Shown: positions 9,194 to 17,540, counted from the stretch's first letter. The stretch: 64,000 nucleotides of DNA from Enterococcus_K sp051713825 (GCF_051713825.1 NZ_JBIOQR010000001.1:3472001-3536000); one strand, 5' to 3'. Made by a program: numbers and translations. The notes: generated by a model from the sequence alone, not told the origin.

Positions 9194-9372
9194 GTCCGTT
9201 CCTTCCTCCTCTAAATAAAATAAAGCTGTGCTACCAAAGAGTAAAGTAATCACTTCTTATAATCTATAAACGAAACGATTCTTTCAGCTACACAAATATA
9301 ACCAAGTAGAAACAAGTCACTCGCAAGTTACTCCTTGCTGTTTATCCTCCATAATTCTTGGCTAACAAAAAA

Positions 9373-9444
9373 CGCTTCAAATAAGCGAGCTGAGCTCGTT
9401 TATTTGAAGCGACTTTGCTTCTTTATGTATACTCCGTTGTACAC
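9373..9444 (-). promoter_or_regulatory. EutV-type paired hairpins and terminator upstream of eutG
   Basis: P1 at 9427-9444 is GTGTAC, loop AACGGA, GTATAC. P2 at 9406-9421 is GAAGC, loop AAAGTC, GCTTC. The terminator pairs 9373-9384 with 9400-9411 (perfect 12-bp arms) and ends in a T-run. P2 and the terminator share 9406-9411, so EutV binding to P2 would block termination. Both loops carry A1 and G4. Confidence 0.9.
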
Positions 9445-9458
9445 GTAACTTTAGTCAT

Positions 9459-9487
9459 AGACTACAACGTTCTAGATAAATTGTCAA
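9459..9487 (-). promoter_or_regulatory. Promoter for eutG
   Basis: TTGACA (complement of 9482-9487), 17-base spacer and TAGTCT (complement of 9459-9464), immediately downstream of the EutX-like RNA and upstream of the eutG P1 hairpin. The -35 is perfect, the -10 moderate. Confidence 0.6.
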
Positions 9488-9504
9488 TAAAAAATGGGAA
9501 TATA

Positions 9505-9800
9505 GCAGTACCTCATTGTACTTGAAATCTCTTTCTACCTTGAAAGACCAGCCCAAAATCCCCAATAGCACGCCATCGTGCATAAATATGGGATTAATAC
9601 AAATATTTTTGGGCTGGATTTTCAACACAAGGTAGGTCAACAAACATCCTGTTTTGCCTCGAAACAGCATGCCCAATAATGAAAAATTGAAAAGACCTGA
9701 CTTAAAAGCAGCATTGCTTTCTCACAGTGGCGGGACCGTGCCAGATTCTCACTGGCTTCCATTCAAACTCTTCATAAAATATTTGATTAATCTACTTGAA
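9505..9800 (-). ncRNA. eutX: EutX-like RNA: adenosylcobalamin riboswitch plus EutV-binding-type hairpins
   Basis: Read on the minus strand, about 9690-9790 holds cobalamin riboswitch landmarks: GAGAATCTGGCACGGTCCCG, then CCACTGTGAGAA, and the B12 box AAGTCAGGTC at 9694-9705. Downstream come a long hairpin (CCAGCCCAAAA ... TTTTGGGCTGG, about 9549-9618) whose inner part contains GCAC-GATGGC-GTGC (9568-9581), and a hairpin AGTAC-AATGAG-GTACT (9507-9522). In E. faecalis such an RNA, EutX, sequesters EutV unless adenosylcobalamin causes early termination. The position before eutG is the same. The promoter is not certain. Confidence 0.8.
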
Positions 9801-9842
9801 ATGTATCACAATTTTTTTTTAAAAGCAACCCTATTCTAAATT

Positions 9843-10146
9843 GAGGTTGGAACAGAAGTGTTTAACTCCGAGAACCGGGTAGGTACTGTGCAACATCAAC
9901 TCATGCTTCGTTGTGTTTTACAGCACCGATTAGGTACTGTGCAACATCAACTCATACTTCGTTGTGTTTTACAGCAATAAGAACCTTCAACTCTAGCATG
10001 TCCCATGCGTAGAAGTTGTTGAGAGCGGAACGCAGTCCTTCAATTCTTAAGGTGTTTCACCTTTAGAGATTGATGAGATCGGAGTCTTTTTGCGCAGTGC
10101 AGATGGAGTTGCTTCTGTACCCACTGTTTATTCGGATAAATAGAGA
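9843..10146 (-). repeat. Composite palindromic intergenic repeat with two tandem 46-base units
   Basis: The outer ends (GGTTGGAACAGAAG near 9844 and CTTCTGTACCCACTG near 10115) are nearly complementary, so the whole unit can fold back. Inside are two almost identical 46-base units (9880-9925 and 9931-9976, period 51) and two hairpin modules (CTTCAACTCTAGCATG... and CTTCAATTCTTAAGGTG..., about 9983-10080). Related elements lie at 18991-19166 and 42956-43262. No gene is seen between 9840 and 10300. Strand assignment is arbitrary. Confidence 0.75.
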
Positions 10147-10299
10147 CTCACTTATCCAAAAATAACCATTCATTAGACTAAGATTCTATTTTGAAGTGTC
10201 AGCATACACCTTACGATAGTCCTCAAAAAACAAAAAAATCATTCATAAACCTCTGTAACAACCTGCAACAGTCAATAGGACAAGTTTTTCATAAAAAAA

Positions 10300-10881
10300 T
10301 TATACTCCCTCTTCTTTAATTTTATGGAAAACTTTTTCACTTCTCTCGTAGAACACGTCTGGTTGATTTTCTTGGACATTCAAGTATCTAGCCAGCGCGT
10401 AAAAATAATCTGAAAGCCGATTAACAAAGATTAACACTTCTTGATTTGTTTTCGCTGTCCAATTCAACCGAACAATACATCTCTCTGCACGCCGAGCAAT
10501 GGTTCGTGCCACATGAACCACACTAGCACCCTTTGTTCCTCCTGGTAAAATAAAACGATCGATATCCGGAGATTGGGCCGTATAATAATCAATTCTTTCT
10601 TCTAACCATTTGATACTTTGAGCTTGAAGCTTCATAGGACGATTGGCTTCTAGCGGTGTCGCTAAATCTGTACCCGCATCAAATAAAAAATTTTGAATTA
10701 CCTTTAACTCTTGTTGAACCTCCGTCTGTCCAACAGGAAGCTGTGTAATCACATAACCAACCCAAGAATTTAACTCATCCACTGTTCCATAGCTTTCTAC
10801 ACGATCTGAATCCTTTGAGACTTCGCTACTTCCGACAAGTCTAGTCATCCCTTTATCGCCTGTTTTCGTATAAATTTTCAT
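10300..10881 (-). CDS. PduO-type corrinoid adenosyltransferase
   Basis: 193 aa, complete ATP:cob(I)alamin adenosyltransferase of the PduO class. The N-terminal ATP loop KIYTKTGDKGMTRLVGSSEVSKDS, the VDELNSWVGY segment and the C-terminal RTIARRAERCIVRLNW and VNRLSDYFYALARYLN are conserved. It makes adenosylcobalamin, the cofactor of EutBC. Its ATG overlaps the eutP stop by four bases (ATGA), so both are translated from one EutV-controlled message. In some Enterococcus this activity is labelled eutT, but the fold is PduO-like. Confidence 0.93.
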   Translation of the reverse strand: MKIYTKTGDKGMTRLVGSSEVSKDSDRVESYGTVDELNSWVGYVITQLPVGQTEVQQELKVIQNFLFDAGTDLATPLEANRPMKLQAQSIKWLEERIDYYTAQSPDIDRFILPGGTKGASVVHVARTIARRAERCIVRLNWTAKTNQEVLIFVNRLSDYFYALARYLNVQENQPDVFYERSEKVFHKIKEEGV

Positions 10882-11318
10882 TTGTCATCCTCCTCCAAAT
10901 AGTCAATTAATTCTTTTACTCCCACTTTGTCAAAAGAAGATACCTCGAATATGCGAGTCGCACCTGCTTCTTTCAATTGGTTATAGACTCGTTGAATTTG
11001 TTTTTCATCTGTCGCTAAATCTGTTTTGGTAATGATTCCAATGATTATCTTCGGAAAAATCGTCCCAAATCCTGGTGAAAAAATTTGTTCTTGCTCAGTC
11101 ACGCTTTGGACCAATCCAATCACCTGCGCTTCAGCAGCAGTTACATTGAGTGCATTATAGTACTGTCGATGTAAGATAAATTCCCCAGGTGTATCAATCA
11201 TTTCGGCATGAAACTCAACTGCTTGCGTTTTATCATATGTCAAGTCTTTGCCTTGGAGTGCTTGGCATAAGGTCGTCTTTCCACAGCCAATTGCCCCCAT
11301 AAAAATAATCCGCTTCAT
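10878..11318 (-). CDS. eutP: Ethanolamine utilisation protein EutP (small P-loop GTPase-like)
   Basis: 146 aa. P-loop GAIGCGKTTLCQAL at residues about 7-20, DTPGEFI switch-like motif and TKTDLA base-recognition motif. Described for the family as a Ras-like NTPase, with acetate kinase activity reported for EutP/EutQ-type proteins in enterics. I start it at ATG 11318 because GGAGGAG lies 6 bases upstream; the longer open frame would begin inside the upstream regulatory hairpins. It opens the eutP-pduO transcript. Confidence 0.92.
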   Translation of the reverse strand: MKRIIFMGAIGCGKTTLCQALQGKDLTYDKTQAVEFHAEMIDTPGEFILHRQYYNALNVTAAEAQVIGLVQSVTEQEQIFSPGFGTIFPKIIIGIITKTDLATDEKQIQRVYNQLKEAGATRIFEVSSFDKVGVKELIDYLEEDDK

Positions 11319-11338
11319 TCTTCTCTCCTCCAAAAAAA

Positions 11339-11407
11339 GCCTAAAGAAAGAGTCACTGCTCCATTCTTTAGGCCTCATTGCCACTATTTTATCGCACCTC
11401 ATTGTGC
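11339..11407 (-). promoter_or_regulatory. EutV-type paired hairpins and terminator upstream of eutP
   Basis: P1 at 11394-11407 is GCAC, loop AATGAG, GTGC; P2 at 11371-11382 is GGC, loop AATGAG, GCC. The two hexaloops are identical. The terminator pairs 11339-11348 with 11364-11373 (perfect 10-bp arms) followed by a T-run. P2 and the terminator share 11371-11373, the classic mutually exclusive arrangement. Confidence 0.92.
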
Positions 11408-11420
11408 TTTTCTTTTCTTC

Positions 11421-11449
11421 ATCTTACCTGTTTTAAAATCCATTGTCAA
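11421..11449 (-). promoter_or_regulatory. Promoter for eutP-pduO
   Basis: TTGACA (complement of 11444-11449), 17-base spacer and TAAGAT (complement of 11421-11426), directly after the last codon of the ABC ATPase gene and 14 bases upstream of P1. Confidence 0.8.
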
Positions 11450-11452
11450 AAT

Positions 11453-12217
11453 CTATTGAATCTTTTGCCAAACTTCATGTTGCTTCTGGAAATAGGTAAC
11501 GATATCCAACTCAAAAATTTCCTGCAAGTTTTCTCTGGTGGCGATTTCCAAAAAGTCTCCTTGTTGAACGATTTCGCCATCCTTCACAAAAATCACCTTT
11601 TGACTTAACGTAATCGCTAATCGAATATCATGAAAGACACCAATAATCGTCTTTCCTTCTTGCTTTCCCCACTCTTTCAAATTTTGAATCAATTCTCGTT
11701 GATAGCGGATATCCAAATGGTTATTCGGTTCATCTAATAAAATGATTTCGGGGTTTTGGACAAATAGTCGTGCTAAAAATACACGCTGTTGTTGACCTCC
11801 TGACAGACGATTGACAATCCTATCCTTGAGCTCAAGTAGATCCATTTGTTCTAAACAATCTAAGACTCGCTTTTTTTCCTCGGCTAAATTCTGCGGAAAC
11901 AATCCTTTTTGTTGATGATAGCACCCCATCATGACAACTTCAAAAACTGTGTAGTCAAACGCAACATTCGTAAATTGACTCATCATAGCAACCTTGCTTG
12001 CCAATTGCTTTCGTTTCGTCCGAGCAACCTCTTTACCGTCAATAGAGACGCTTCCTTCATAAGAAAGCACTCCAGCTATCGTCTTTAATAAGGTCGTTTT
12101 ACCACAGCCATTAGGACCTAGAATGCAGACATGCGCACCCGTTTCTATTTGTAAAGAGAGATTTTTAAGAATCTTATTTTGCTGAATAGTCACAGAAGTT
12201 TTTTCTAAACGAATCAT
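11453..12217 (-). CDS. Corrinoid ABC importer ATPase (BtuD-like)
   Basis: 254 aa, complete ABC ATPase of the iron-siderophore/B12 class: Walker A GPNGCGKTTLLKTIAG, Q-loop, signature LSGGQQQRVFLARL, Walker B IILLDEPNNHLD, H-loop VFHDIRLA. It powers import by the adjacent permease and binding protein. ATG overlaps the permease stop by four bases. Heme or siderophore substrates cannot be excluded from the sequence alone, but the riboswitch-led operon argues for corrinoid. Confidence 0.88.
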   Translation of the reverse strand: MIRLEKTSVTIQQNKILKNLSLQIETGAHVCILGPNGCGKTTLLKTIAGVLSYEGSVSIDGKEVARTKRKQLASKVAMMSQFTNVAFDYTVFEVVMMGCYHQQKGLFPQNLAEEKKRVLDCLEQMDLLELKDRIVNRLSGGQQQRVFLARLFVQNPEIILLDEPNNHLDIRYQRELIQNLKEWGKQEGKTIIGVFHDIRLAITLSQKVIFVKDGEIVQQGDFLEIATRENLQEIFELDIVTYFQKQHEVWQKIQ

Positions 12218-13221
12218 CCTTCTTGCCCTCTCTTTCTAAAATAGACATACATAAAAAACGGCGCACCAATCAGAGCAGTCACGGCCCCAATCGGAATTTC
12301 TTTGGGGGATAAAAGAGTCCGAGAAATAAGGTCTCCTACCACCATCAAAATCCCTCCAAGTAAAGCTGAGCCAATGATTAACCAACGATGTGTCGACCCG
12401 ACAAACCGACGAACCACATGAGGCGCAACTAAGTCCACAAACCCAATTACACCAACAAAAGAGACCGCACTTCCAGCTAATAAGGTCGACAAGAGAATCA
12501 CTCGAAATTTTGTTTTTTTCACTTCAACACCGGCCATCATCGCCTGCTCTTCTCCTAATCCTAAGACATCTAATGAAGAAGCATTCGCCCATAGTAAAAA
12601 GATACTCACAAGAGCAATTGGCAAGTAAATTTGTATCTTCCCCCAAGTGCTCCCAGAGAAACTACCCATTTGCCAAAAGACCAATTGTTTTAAATGATCT
12701 TGATATAAAGCGGTCAACATCGTCAATATCGCCCCAACAAATAAGGTCATAATCATCCCAACTAACACCACTGTCTGATTAGACATTTGACTATCCATTG
12801 ACCGCGTAGAAACTAAAACAACCAGAACGGTCAACAAACCAAACAGGAAGCCTGTCGCAGGTAATAATAAACTGCCGACAAAAGAGACTGTAACACCTGT
12901 AATGATAATAAGTGCTGCACCTAATGAAGCCCCTGACGAGACACCTAAAGTATAGGTGGAAGCGAGTGGGTTTCCTAATAAGGATTGCATCACTGTTCCA
13001 CTAACCGCAATTCCAGCGCCAACCAAATAAGCCATCAAAACACGTGGTAATCGGACATTTTTAACGATGCTCGTAACCATCTCATCAACTCCTGCCGTTT
13101 GATTGAATAGAATCTTCACCAAGTCAGAAAGAGGAATTGAGACACTTCCTATTTTAATACCTAAACAAAGAACGACTAGACTTAAAATAACCAAGATGAG
13201 TAAATTTCTCACCTTATTCAT
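12214..13221 (-). CDS. Corrinoid ABC importer permease (BtuC/FecCD family)
   Basis: 335 aa with about ten hydrophobic segments, typical FecCD/BtuC permease. Conserved stretches: RLPRVLMAYLVGAGIAVSGTVMQ, NPLASTYTLGVSSGASLGAA, GVIGFVDLVAPHVVRRFVG (coupling to the ATPase), and IPIGAVTALIGAPFF at the end. ATG 13221 has AGGAGG six bases upstream and overlaps the binding-protein gene by eight bases. Confidence 0.9.
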   Translation of the reverse strand: MNKVRNLLILVILSLVVLCLGIKIGSVSIPLSDLVKILFNQTAGVDEMVTSIVKNVRLPRVLMAYLVGAGIAVSGTVMQSLLGNPLASTYTLGVSSGASLGAALIIITGVTVSFVGSLLLPATGFLFGLLTVLVVLVSTRSMDSQMSNQTVVLVGMIMTLFVGAILTMLTALYQDHLKQLVFWQMGSFSGSTWGKIQIYLPIALVSIFLLWANASSLDVLGLGEEQAMMAGVEVKKTKFRVILLSTLLAGSAVSFVGVIGFVDLVAPHVVRRFVGSTHRWLIIGSALLGGILMVVGDLISRTLLSPKEIPIGAVTALIGAPFFMYVYFRKRGQEG

Positions 13222-14176
13222 TGACAACCTCCTTATATTCTTCTGGATAAATCTCTTTTGCCATTTGTTTTAACGCTTTGACAATATGGTGATTTGGTAA
13301 TGAGCTAGATGCATTGTCCACCTCATAAACAGCTTTCTCTTTGATTGCTGGAACTTGTTCCCAACCTTTACGATTTAAAATTTCGTTTACAGGATTGTCC
13401 ATATAATTCACACTTGTCAAAATCACATCTGGTTTACTAGCAATCGCAGCCTCTTCTGTTACAGGAATCCAGCCATCTTCTTTAGAAAAGACATTTTCTG
13501 CACCAATCATCTCAATCATTTCGTTTAAAAAGGTCCCTTTACCAAAACTGTAAATCTCAGGAAGTCCGCTAATTTCAAACAGAACGGTTTTCTTATCTGT
13601 AATCTTTTCACCGATTGTCCGTACTTCATCAATGTCTTTTTTCATTGTTTCAACCAAAGCTTCTCCTCTTTTGGTTTCAGATAAAGAGTCGGCGATAAAT
13701 TGGACATCTAGTTCAATGTCCTTGATGCTGGTACTTGTCGGAATGCTAACCACCGTAATTCCTGCATCTGCCACCTGTTTCCAAATATTTTCAGAGGCGG
13801 CTTCATTTACATCCGTAATATAAACCACTTGAGGCTGTAATGCAATTAATTTTTCTGCATCCACCGCCATCATATCAAACTGCGGCAAGTCAGCCATGTC
13901 GGGAAATAGTGTGGCACTTTGCGCATCAATCGCCAATAGTTGGTTCCCGCGATTAAGATCCTCAATCACTTGTGTCATAGAGGGGGCTAATGAAACAATT
14001 TTTGTGACTTTCTCAGGCAGAGAGATAGCATTTCCTCCACGATCTTCTTTTGGCAAAACGACTTCCTCCGTTTGCCCAGAAGTCGACTCCTTTGTTGCCT
14101 CTGTATCTGCCTTTGCACAGGCTGCTAACCCTACAAACAAACTCATTGCTAATATAACTAATTTAATTTTTTTCAT
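13214..14176 (-). CDS. Corrinoid ABC importer substrate-binding lipoprotein (BtuF-like)
   Basis: 320 aa. Lipoprotein signal with lipobox LAAC near residue 20, followed by the helical-backbone binding-protein fold (KIVSLAPSMTQVIEDL, VVYITDVNE, VLFEISGLPEIYSFGKGTFL, VILTSVNY). It would capture cobalamin or cobinamide outside the membrane. ATG 14176 has GAGGAG upstream. Transcribed with the permease, ATPase and salvage genes. Confidence 0.88.
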   Translation of the reverse strand: MKKIKLVILAMSLFVGLAACAKADTEATKESTSGQTEEVVLPKEDRGGNAISLPEKVTKIVSLAPSMTQVIEDLNRGNQLLAIDAQSATLFPDMADLPQFDMMAVDAEKLIALQPQVVYITDVNEAASENIWKQVADAGITVVSIPTSTSIKDIELDVQFIADSLSETKRGEALVETMKKDIDEVRTIGEKITDKKTVLFEISGLPEIYSFGKGTFLNEMIEMIGAENVFSKEDGWIPVTEEAAIASKPDVILTSVNYMDNPVNEILNRKGWEQVPAIKEKAVYEVDNASSSLPNHHIVKALKQMAKEIYPEEYKEVVNE

Positions 14177-14191
14177 TCCTATTCTCCTCAT

Positions 14192-14764
14192 TTACTTTAT
14201 TTTTTGCGGAATGCCGCAGACAACAAAATATACATGCTCTGCTTTTTTTCCTATTTTTTGATTCACACGTCCCAATACATCTTGAAACCAGCGCCCCATT
14301 TTTCTTTCAGGTACGACACCTGAACCGACTTCGTTTGTGACCATTAAAATCGGAATTTCTTGCTCACTTATCACTTGAAGAATCGTTTCCCACTCCTCAT
14401 AAATTTGTTCTTCTAACTGGTTTAGACGACCAGTGGTTAACTCTTCAAATTCGATGGATTGTTCCTCTTTTTTTAAATAGTGAAAAAAAAGATTCGTGGT
14501 CAGCAAGGTCACACAGTCTAGTAAAAATCCATCATATCTTGCGTAATTTTCTTTTAAATATGAACCAATCTCCAAAAAACGTTCCTCTGTGTGCCAATTT
14601 TTATCTCGTTGTTTTTGATGACGTGCTACTCGTTCCTCCATCTCAGAATCAAAGAAACGAGGGACATTGGTCGCAATATAAGAAATATTCTTTCCTTCAA
14701 GCAGTTCCTCTGCAAAACTTGATTTTCCACTCTTTGCCCCACCGGTAATTAATGTTAAACTCAA
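14192..14764 (-). CDS. cobU: Bifunctional adenosylcobinamide kinase / guanylyltransferase CobU
   Basis: 190 aa. P-loop LITGGAKSGKSSFAEEL at the N-terminus, then YIATNVPRFFDSEMEERVARHQKQR, LLDCVTLLTTNLFF and MVTNEVGSGVVPERKMGRWFQDVLGRVNQ, all standard CobU blocks. It phosphorylates adenosylcobinamide and activates it as GDP-cobinamide. The start is TTG at 14764, because the conserved N-terminus leaves no room for another codon; it overlaps the upstream gene's stop by four bases. Confidence 0.95.
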   Translation of the reverse strand: MSLTLITGGAKSGKSSFAEELLEGKNISYIATNVPRFFDSEMEERVARHQKQRDKNWHTEERFLEIGSYLKENYARYDGFLLDCVTLLTTNLFFHYLKKEEQSIEFEELTTGRLNQLEEQIYEEWETILQVISEQEIPILMVTNEVGSGVVPERKMGRWFQDVLGRVNQKIGKKAEHVYFVVCGIPQKIK

Positions 14765-15264
14765 AATTTTCTTCCTCGACTTTCTACTGGTTTTATCATT
14801 GTTAGTCCAGATAGTACAACCTCTGCTAAAATCAGATTACTCAGCGTCGCTAAACTCAACGGAACAAATAATAACCAAACGGACATACCTAGTAAAGGCA
14901 TTAAGAAAAGGCTAGCTAGTGGTACATTAATTAAATAAGCCAATCCATCCGCTAACAAACGGCGCCCTCTTTCTTTACGCCAAACAGAACCATAAACAAA
15001 TAGGCATACCCCCATCATTGCTGCTACCAGTAAATGGACAGGGAGGCTTAAGGGGAAGCCAGAAATCACTGCCGTCAACAGGTGTCCTGCTACCCCTAGA
15101 AAAAGTCCTATTACAGGACCAAACAACGCCGCCCCAACAAAAGCCGCTAATGAATCTAAGGCGATTGAGCCGAAAAATTTAATCATCGAGCCGACAATCA
15201 TCAACGCTAATAATAAACTAACGGTCGTAAGCTTTTGAACTTTATTCATCTTTACAGAACTCAT
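14761..15264 (-). CDS. cblT: Alpha-ribazole transporter, ECF S-component-like (CblT)
   Basis: 167 aa, five to six hydrophobic helices with the look of an ECF transporter S-component (LLALMIVGSMIKFFGSIALDSLAAFVGAALFGPVIGL, described, not a single motif). The CblT/CblS pair salvages the lower ligand precursor alpha-ribazole in Firmicutes such as Listeria. Identification rests on fold plus position between cobC and cobU beside a CblS-like gene. ATG 15264 has GGAGG upstream; the frame extends five codons further. No ECF ATPase lies here. Confidence 0.75.
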   Translation of the reverse strand: MSSVKMNKVQKLTTVSLLLALMIVGSMIKFFGSIALDSLAAFVGAALFGPVIGLFLGVAGHLLTAVISGFPLSLPVHLLVAAMMGVCLFVYGSVWRKERGRRLLADGLAYLINVPLASLFLMPLLGMSVWLLFVPLSLATLSNLILAEVVLSGLTMIKPVESRGRKF

Positions 15265-15335
15265 TTTTGTTTCCTCCAAACTAATTGATTGGTTTAACTA
15301 GTTAACGAATAGGCTCGTTTACGTAGCGCTTTTCT

Positions 15336-15905
15336 TCATTCATTCCACTTAACTTTTTGGAAGCCCTCTTTTTGACAGTCAATAACCGTCACGTTTCCTT
15401 GATCCAAATCAATCGCCCAAAAATCAATTTCTGGAAAAATTCCATGCAATAACACACGGATGGTCCCTAGGTGAGTGACAATGGCAATATCTTGCTTCAA
15501 ACAAATTAGCTCTTGAAATCCATTAAGCATAGCTTCTTCGAACAGTTTAAATGGTTTAGCCCCTGGGGGTGTATAGTCAAAAGGGGCATCCAACCATGCT
15601 TGCCATTCTATGGGAAAACGTTCTTGAATTTGATCTGCATTTAGCCCTTCCCATAAACCAAACCCCCATTCATTCAAGTAATCTTTTTCCTGAATGCGAT
15701 GTGTCGGATAAAGAATCTTTGCTGTTTCAATCGTTCGTTTCATTTTACTGCTAAACACTTGCTTAACTGGAAAGGCCACAACTTTATTAGCTGCTTGATG
15801 CGCTTGCTTTCGGCCTGTTTCATTGATAGAAATATCGGTTAAGCCATAAAACAGTTTCTTTTTATTATAATCAGTTTGACCATGACGGATAAAAGAGATT
15901 CTCAT
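15336..15905 (-). CDS. cobC: Alpha-ribazole phosphatase CobC (histidine phosphatase)
   Basis: 189 aa. Histidine-phosphatase signature RISFIRHGQTDYN with catalytic His near residue 9, ETAKILYPT, LNEWGFGLWEGLN and IVTHLGTIRVLLHG (second His). It removes phosphate at the lower-ligand assembly step. ATG 15905 has GGAGG six bases upstream and overlaps the cobS stop (ATGA). Confidence 0.9.
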   Translation of the reverse strand: MRISFIRHGQTDYNKKKLFYGLTDISINETGRKQAHQAANKVVAFPVKQVFSSKMKRTIETAKILYPTHRIQEKDYLNEWGFGLWEGLNADQIQERFPIEWQAWLDAPFDYTPPGAKPFKLFEEAMLNGFQELICLKQDIAIVTHLGTIRVLLHGIFPEIDFWAIDLDQGNVTVIDCQKEGFQKVKWNE

Positions 15906-16663
15906 CCAATACCTCCTACTGCGCAAATAGTTAACAGGAAAACCACCGAACTAATCGGAGCAATAGCACCTAAAGTATCCCCACTGACTCCTTCAACTTT
16001 TTTATATACAAACATTCGATAAATCAAAGTAACACTGACGCCGGCTATATAAGCCACTAGCCCAGCTATTTGGAAAATAACTAACAACAGTCCCAGCGAA
16101 ATAACTTGAGCCAAAATAATTTCCCAAACAGAGACCCCTTCCCAAGTTTTTCCTAACCCACTTTTAGATGCTCCTGCATAGGTCATCTTAAAAAACAGTA
16201 AGGTCAAATTATTTTTTGCTGCAATGTTCATTCCCAAAATCAATAAAACACCCTTTACTCCAACAAAATATGTCGTATAACTACTAAAAATGCTGAACAT
16301 AAATAAATAATAAAAAAGCAGGGCCAACGCCCCCATTGTCCCTAGGCGGCTATCTTTCATTATTTCGAGCATTCGCTCTTTCGTCCTTGAAGAATACAAA
16401 CCATCCGCCATATCTGCTAACCCATCTTGATGCATCGCTCCTGTAAACAAAACATCAAAAAACAAAACACATACGAAAGCAATAATCGGCGTAAAAATTG
16501 TGGCTGCCCCCCAATAAATAAACCCTTCGATTATTCCTATTAACAACCCAAAAATAGGTAAAAACTTACTTCCTTTTTTTAGTTGTACGAGCGGTTCATC
16601 CAACTCGATCGGAATCACTAGACGTGTAAAAAACTGAAAATAAGCAATCATACTTTTTATCAT
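15902..16663 (-). CDS. cobS: Cobalamin-5'-phosphate synthase CobS
   Basis: 253 aa polytopic membrane enzyme joining activated cobinamide to alpha-ribazole. The family metal-binding region GAMHQDGLADMADGLYSSRTKERMLEIMKDSRLG spans residues about 75-108 (two acidic DGLAD/DGL clusters). A late GDTLGA motif fits the family. Standard length. Confidence 0.94.
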   Translation of the reverse strand: MIKSMIAYFQFFTRLVIPIELDEPLVQLKKGSKFLPIFGLLIGIIEGFIYWGAATIFTPIIAFVCVLFFDVLFTGAMHQDGLADMADGLYSSRTKERMLEIMKDSRLGTMGALALLFYYLFMFSIFSSYTTYFVGVKGVLLILGMNIAAKNNLTLLFFKMTYAGASKSGLGKTWEGVSVWEIILAQVISLGLLLVIFQIAGLVAYIAGVSVTLIYRMFVYKKVEGVSGDTLGAIAPISSVVFLLTICAVGGIG

Positions 16664-16685
16664 ACCAACCTACTCTTTCTTCTAA

Positions 16686-17402
16686 CTAGTTTACAAACCT
16701 TCCAAGAAATCTGACTTGAGGAACTGTCGATAAATCAACTTCTGGTTCCGCCGCAATCAATAGAGACGTCGAAGGTCCACCGCTCTTCACTAAATCAACC
16801 TCGGTGTCTTCAAATCGTACATACAAATGATGGGGCTTGCCCATTTCACCTGCTTCATATTGAATTCCTTTTGACCCCACAGGCAACATATCTAAAACGC
16901 CTGGTTGACTAAATAGCTCTTGAACACAAGCATAATCAACGATGGAATCTAAATGCTCTAGCACCTCTGCTCCTACTAGCGGTTCTCCTAGTAGCCAAAG
17001 AAGGGCCCCTGCCTTTAGCTGAGGACTAGGTAAAGTGGAGCATTTGCCAATAACTGTAACCCCAATACTCGTTGATTGAGTCAAGAAATTCTCTTCTGTA
17101 CTTCCATTCAGTGGCAAATCAGAAAATGGGCTTGCTGCTAGCTCTGCTTTTATTCCTTGAATCATTTGCTCTCCAGTAGGAAACATTTCATTGCCTAATG
17201 TATCCACAATCATGACAGGTTGCGCGCCAATACATAACAATTCCAACAGTGGCACACGCAAACACATTGCAGCAACTAGTCGCGCATCTGATTGGATACA
17301 ATCACCTGGCTTTTCACCCACCCCTGCACTACTATCACAGGCAACAGCAAGGTAGCTCTGCGAATCAAAAGGTACCAATGTAATATCGCGGTATTGCAAC
17401 AT
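16686..17402 (-). CDS. cblS: AIR-synthase-like protein, probable alpha-ribazole kinase CblS
   Basis: 238 aa with a PurM/ThiL-like ATP-binding fold: N-terminal acidic stretch VACDSSAGVGEKPGDCIQ, then VPLLELLCIGAQPVMIVDTLGNE and IGVTVIGKCS. In Firmicutes that lack CobT, CblS phosphorylates alpha-ribazole imported by CblT; the operon contains both plus CobS, CobC and CobU, and no CobT is seen. ATG 17402 has GGAGGAG six bases upstream; the frame extends nine codons more. The function is inferred from fold and context. Confidence 0.72.
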   Translation of the reverse strand: MLQYRDITLVPFDSQSYLAVACDSSAGVGEKPGDCIQSDARLVAAMCLRVPLLELLCIGAQPVMIVDTLGNEMFPTGEQMIQGIKAELAASPFSDLPLNGSTEENFLTQSTSIGVTVIGKCSTLPSPQLKAGALLWLLGEPLVGAEVLEHLDSIVDYACVQELFSQPGVLDMLPVGSKGIQYEAGEMGKPHHLYVRFEDTEVDLVKSGGPSTSLLIAAEPEVDLSTVPQVRFLGRFVN

Positions 17403-17436
17403 TATCTCCTCCAAATACGATTTTTGCATACAAAAA

Positions 17437-17471
17437 ACCTGCCTTCTTCTGATTGATAGAAAAAAGCAGGT
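17437..17471 (-). terminator. Riboswitch expression-platform terminator
   Basis: ACCTGC (17466-17471 complement) pairs with GCAGGT (17437-17442 complement) across a loop with an inner TTCT/AGAA pairing, followed by six T on the minus strand. It sits between the cobalamin aptamer and cblS, as expected for transcriptional OFF switching. Confidence 0.75.
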
Positions 17472-17540
17472 ATCGAATGTTACAAATAAATGTATGCCAT
17501 CACCGAAGCCTCTTCTTTTTCCTACAAAAGAATGATTAGA

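Noticed and set aside
9455..9676. 73-codon frame across the EutX-like region
   Set aside because: The region shows riboswitch, hairpin and promoter signals; coding in this frame is coincidental.
9880..9976. Two 46-base direct repeats considered as a CRISPR-like array
   Set aside because: Only two units, the spacer is five bases, and no cas genes are present; they belong to the composite palindromic repeat.
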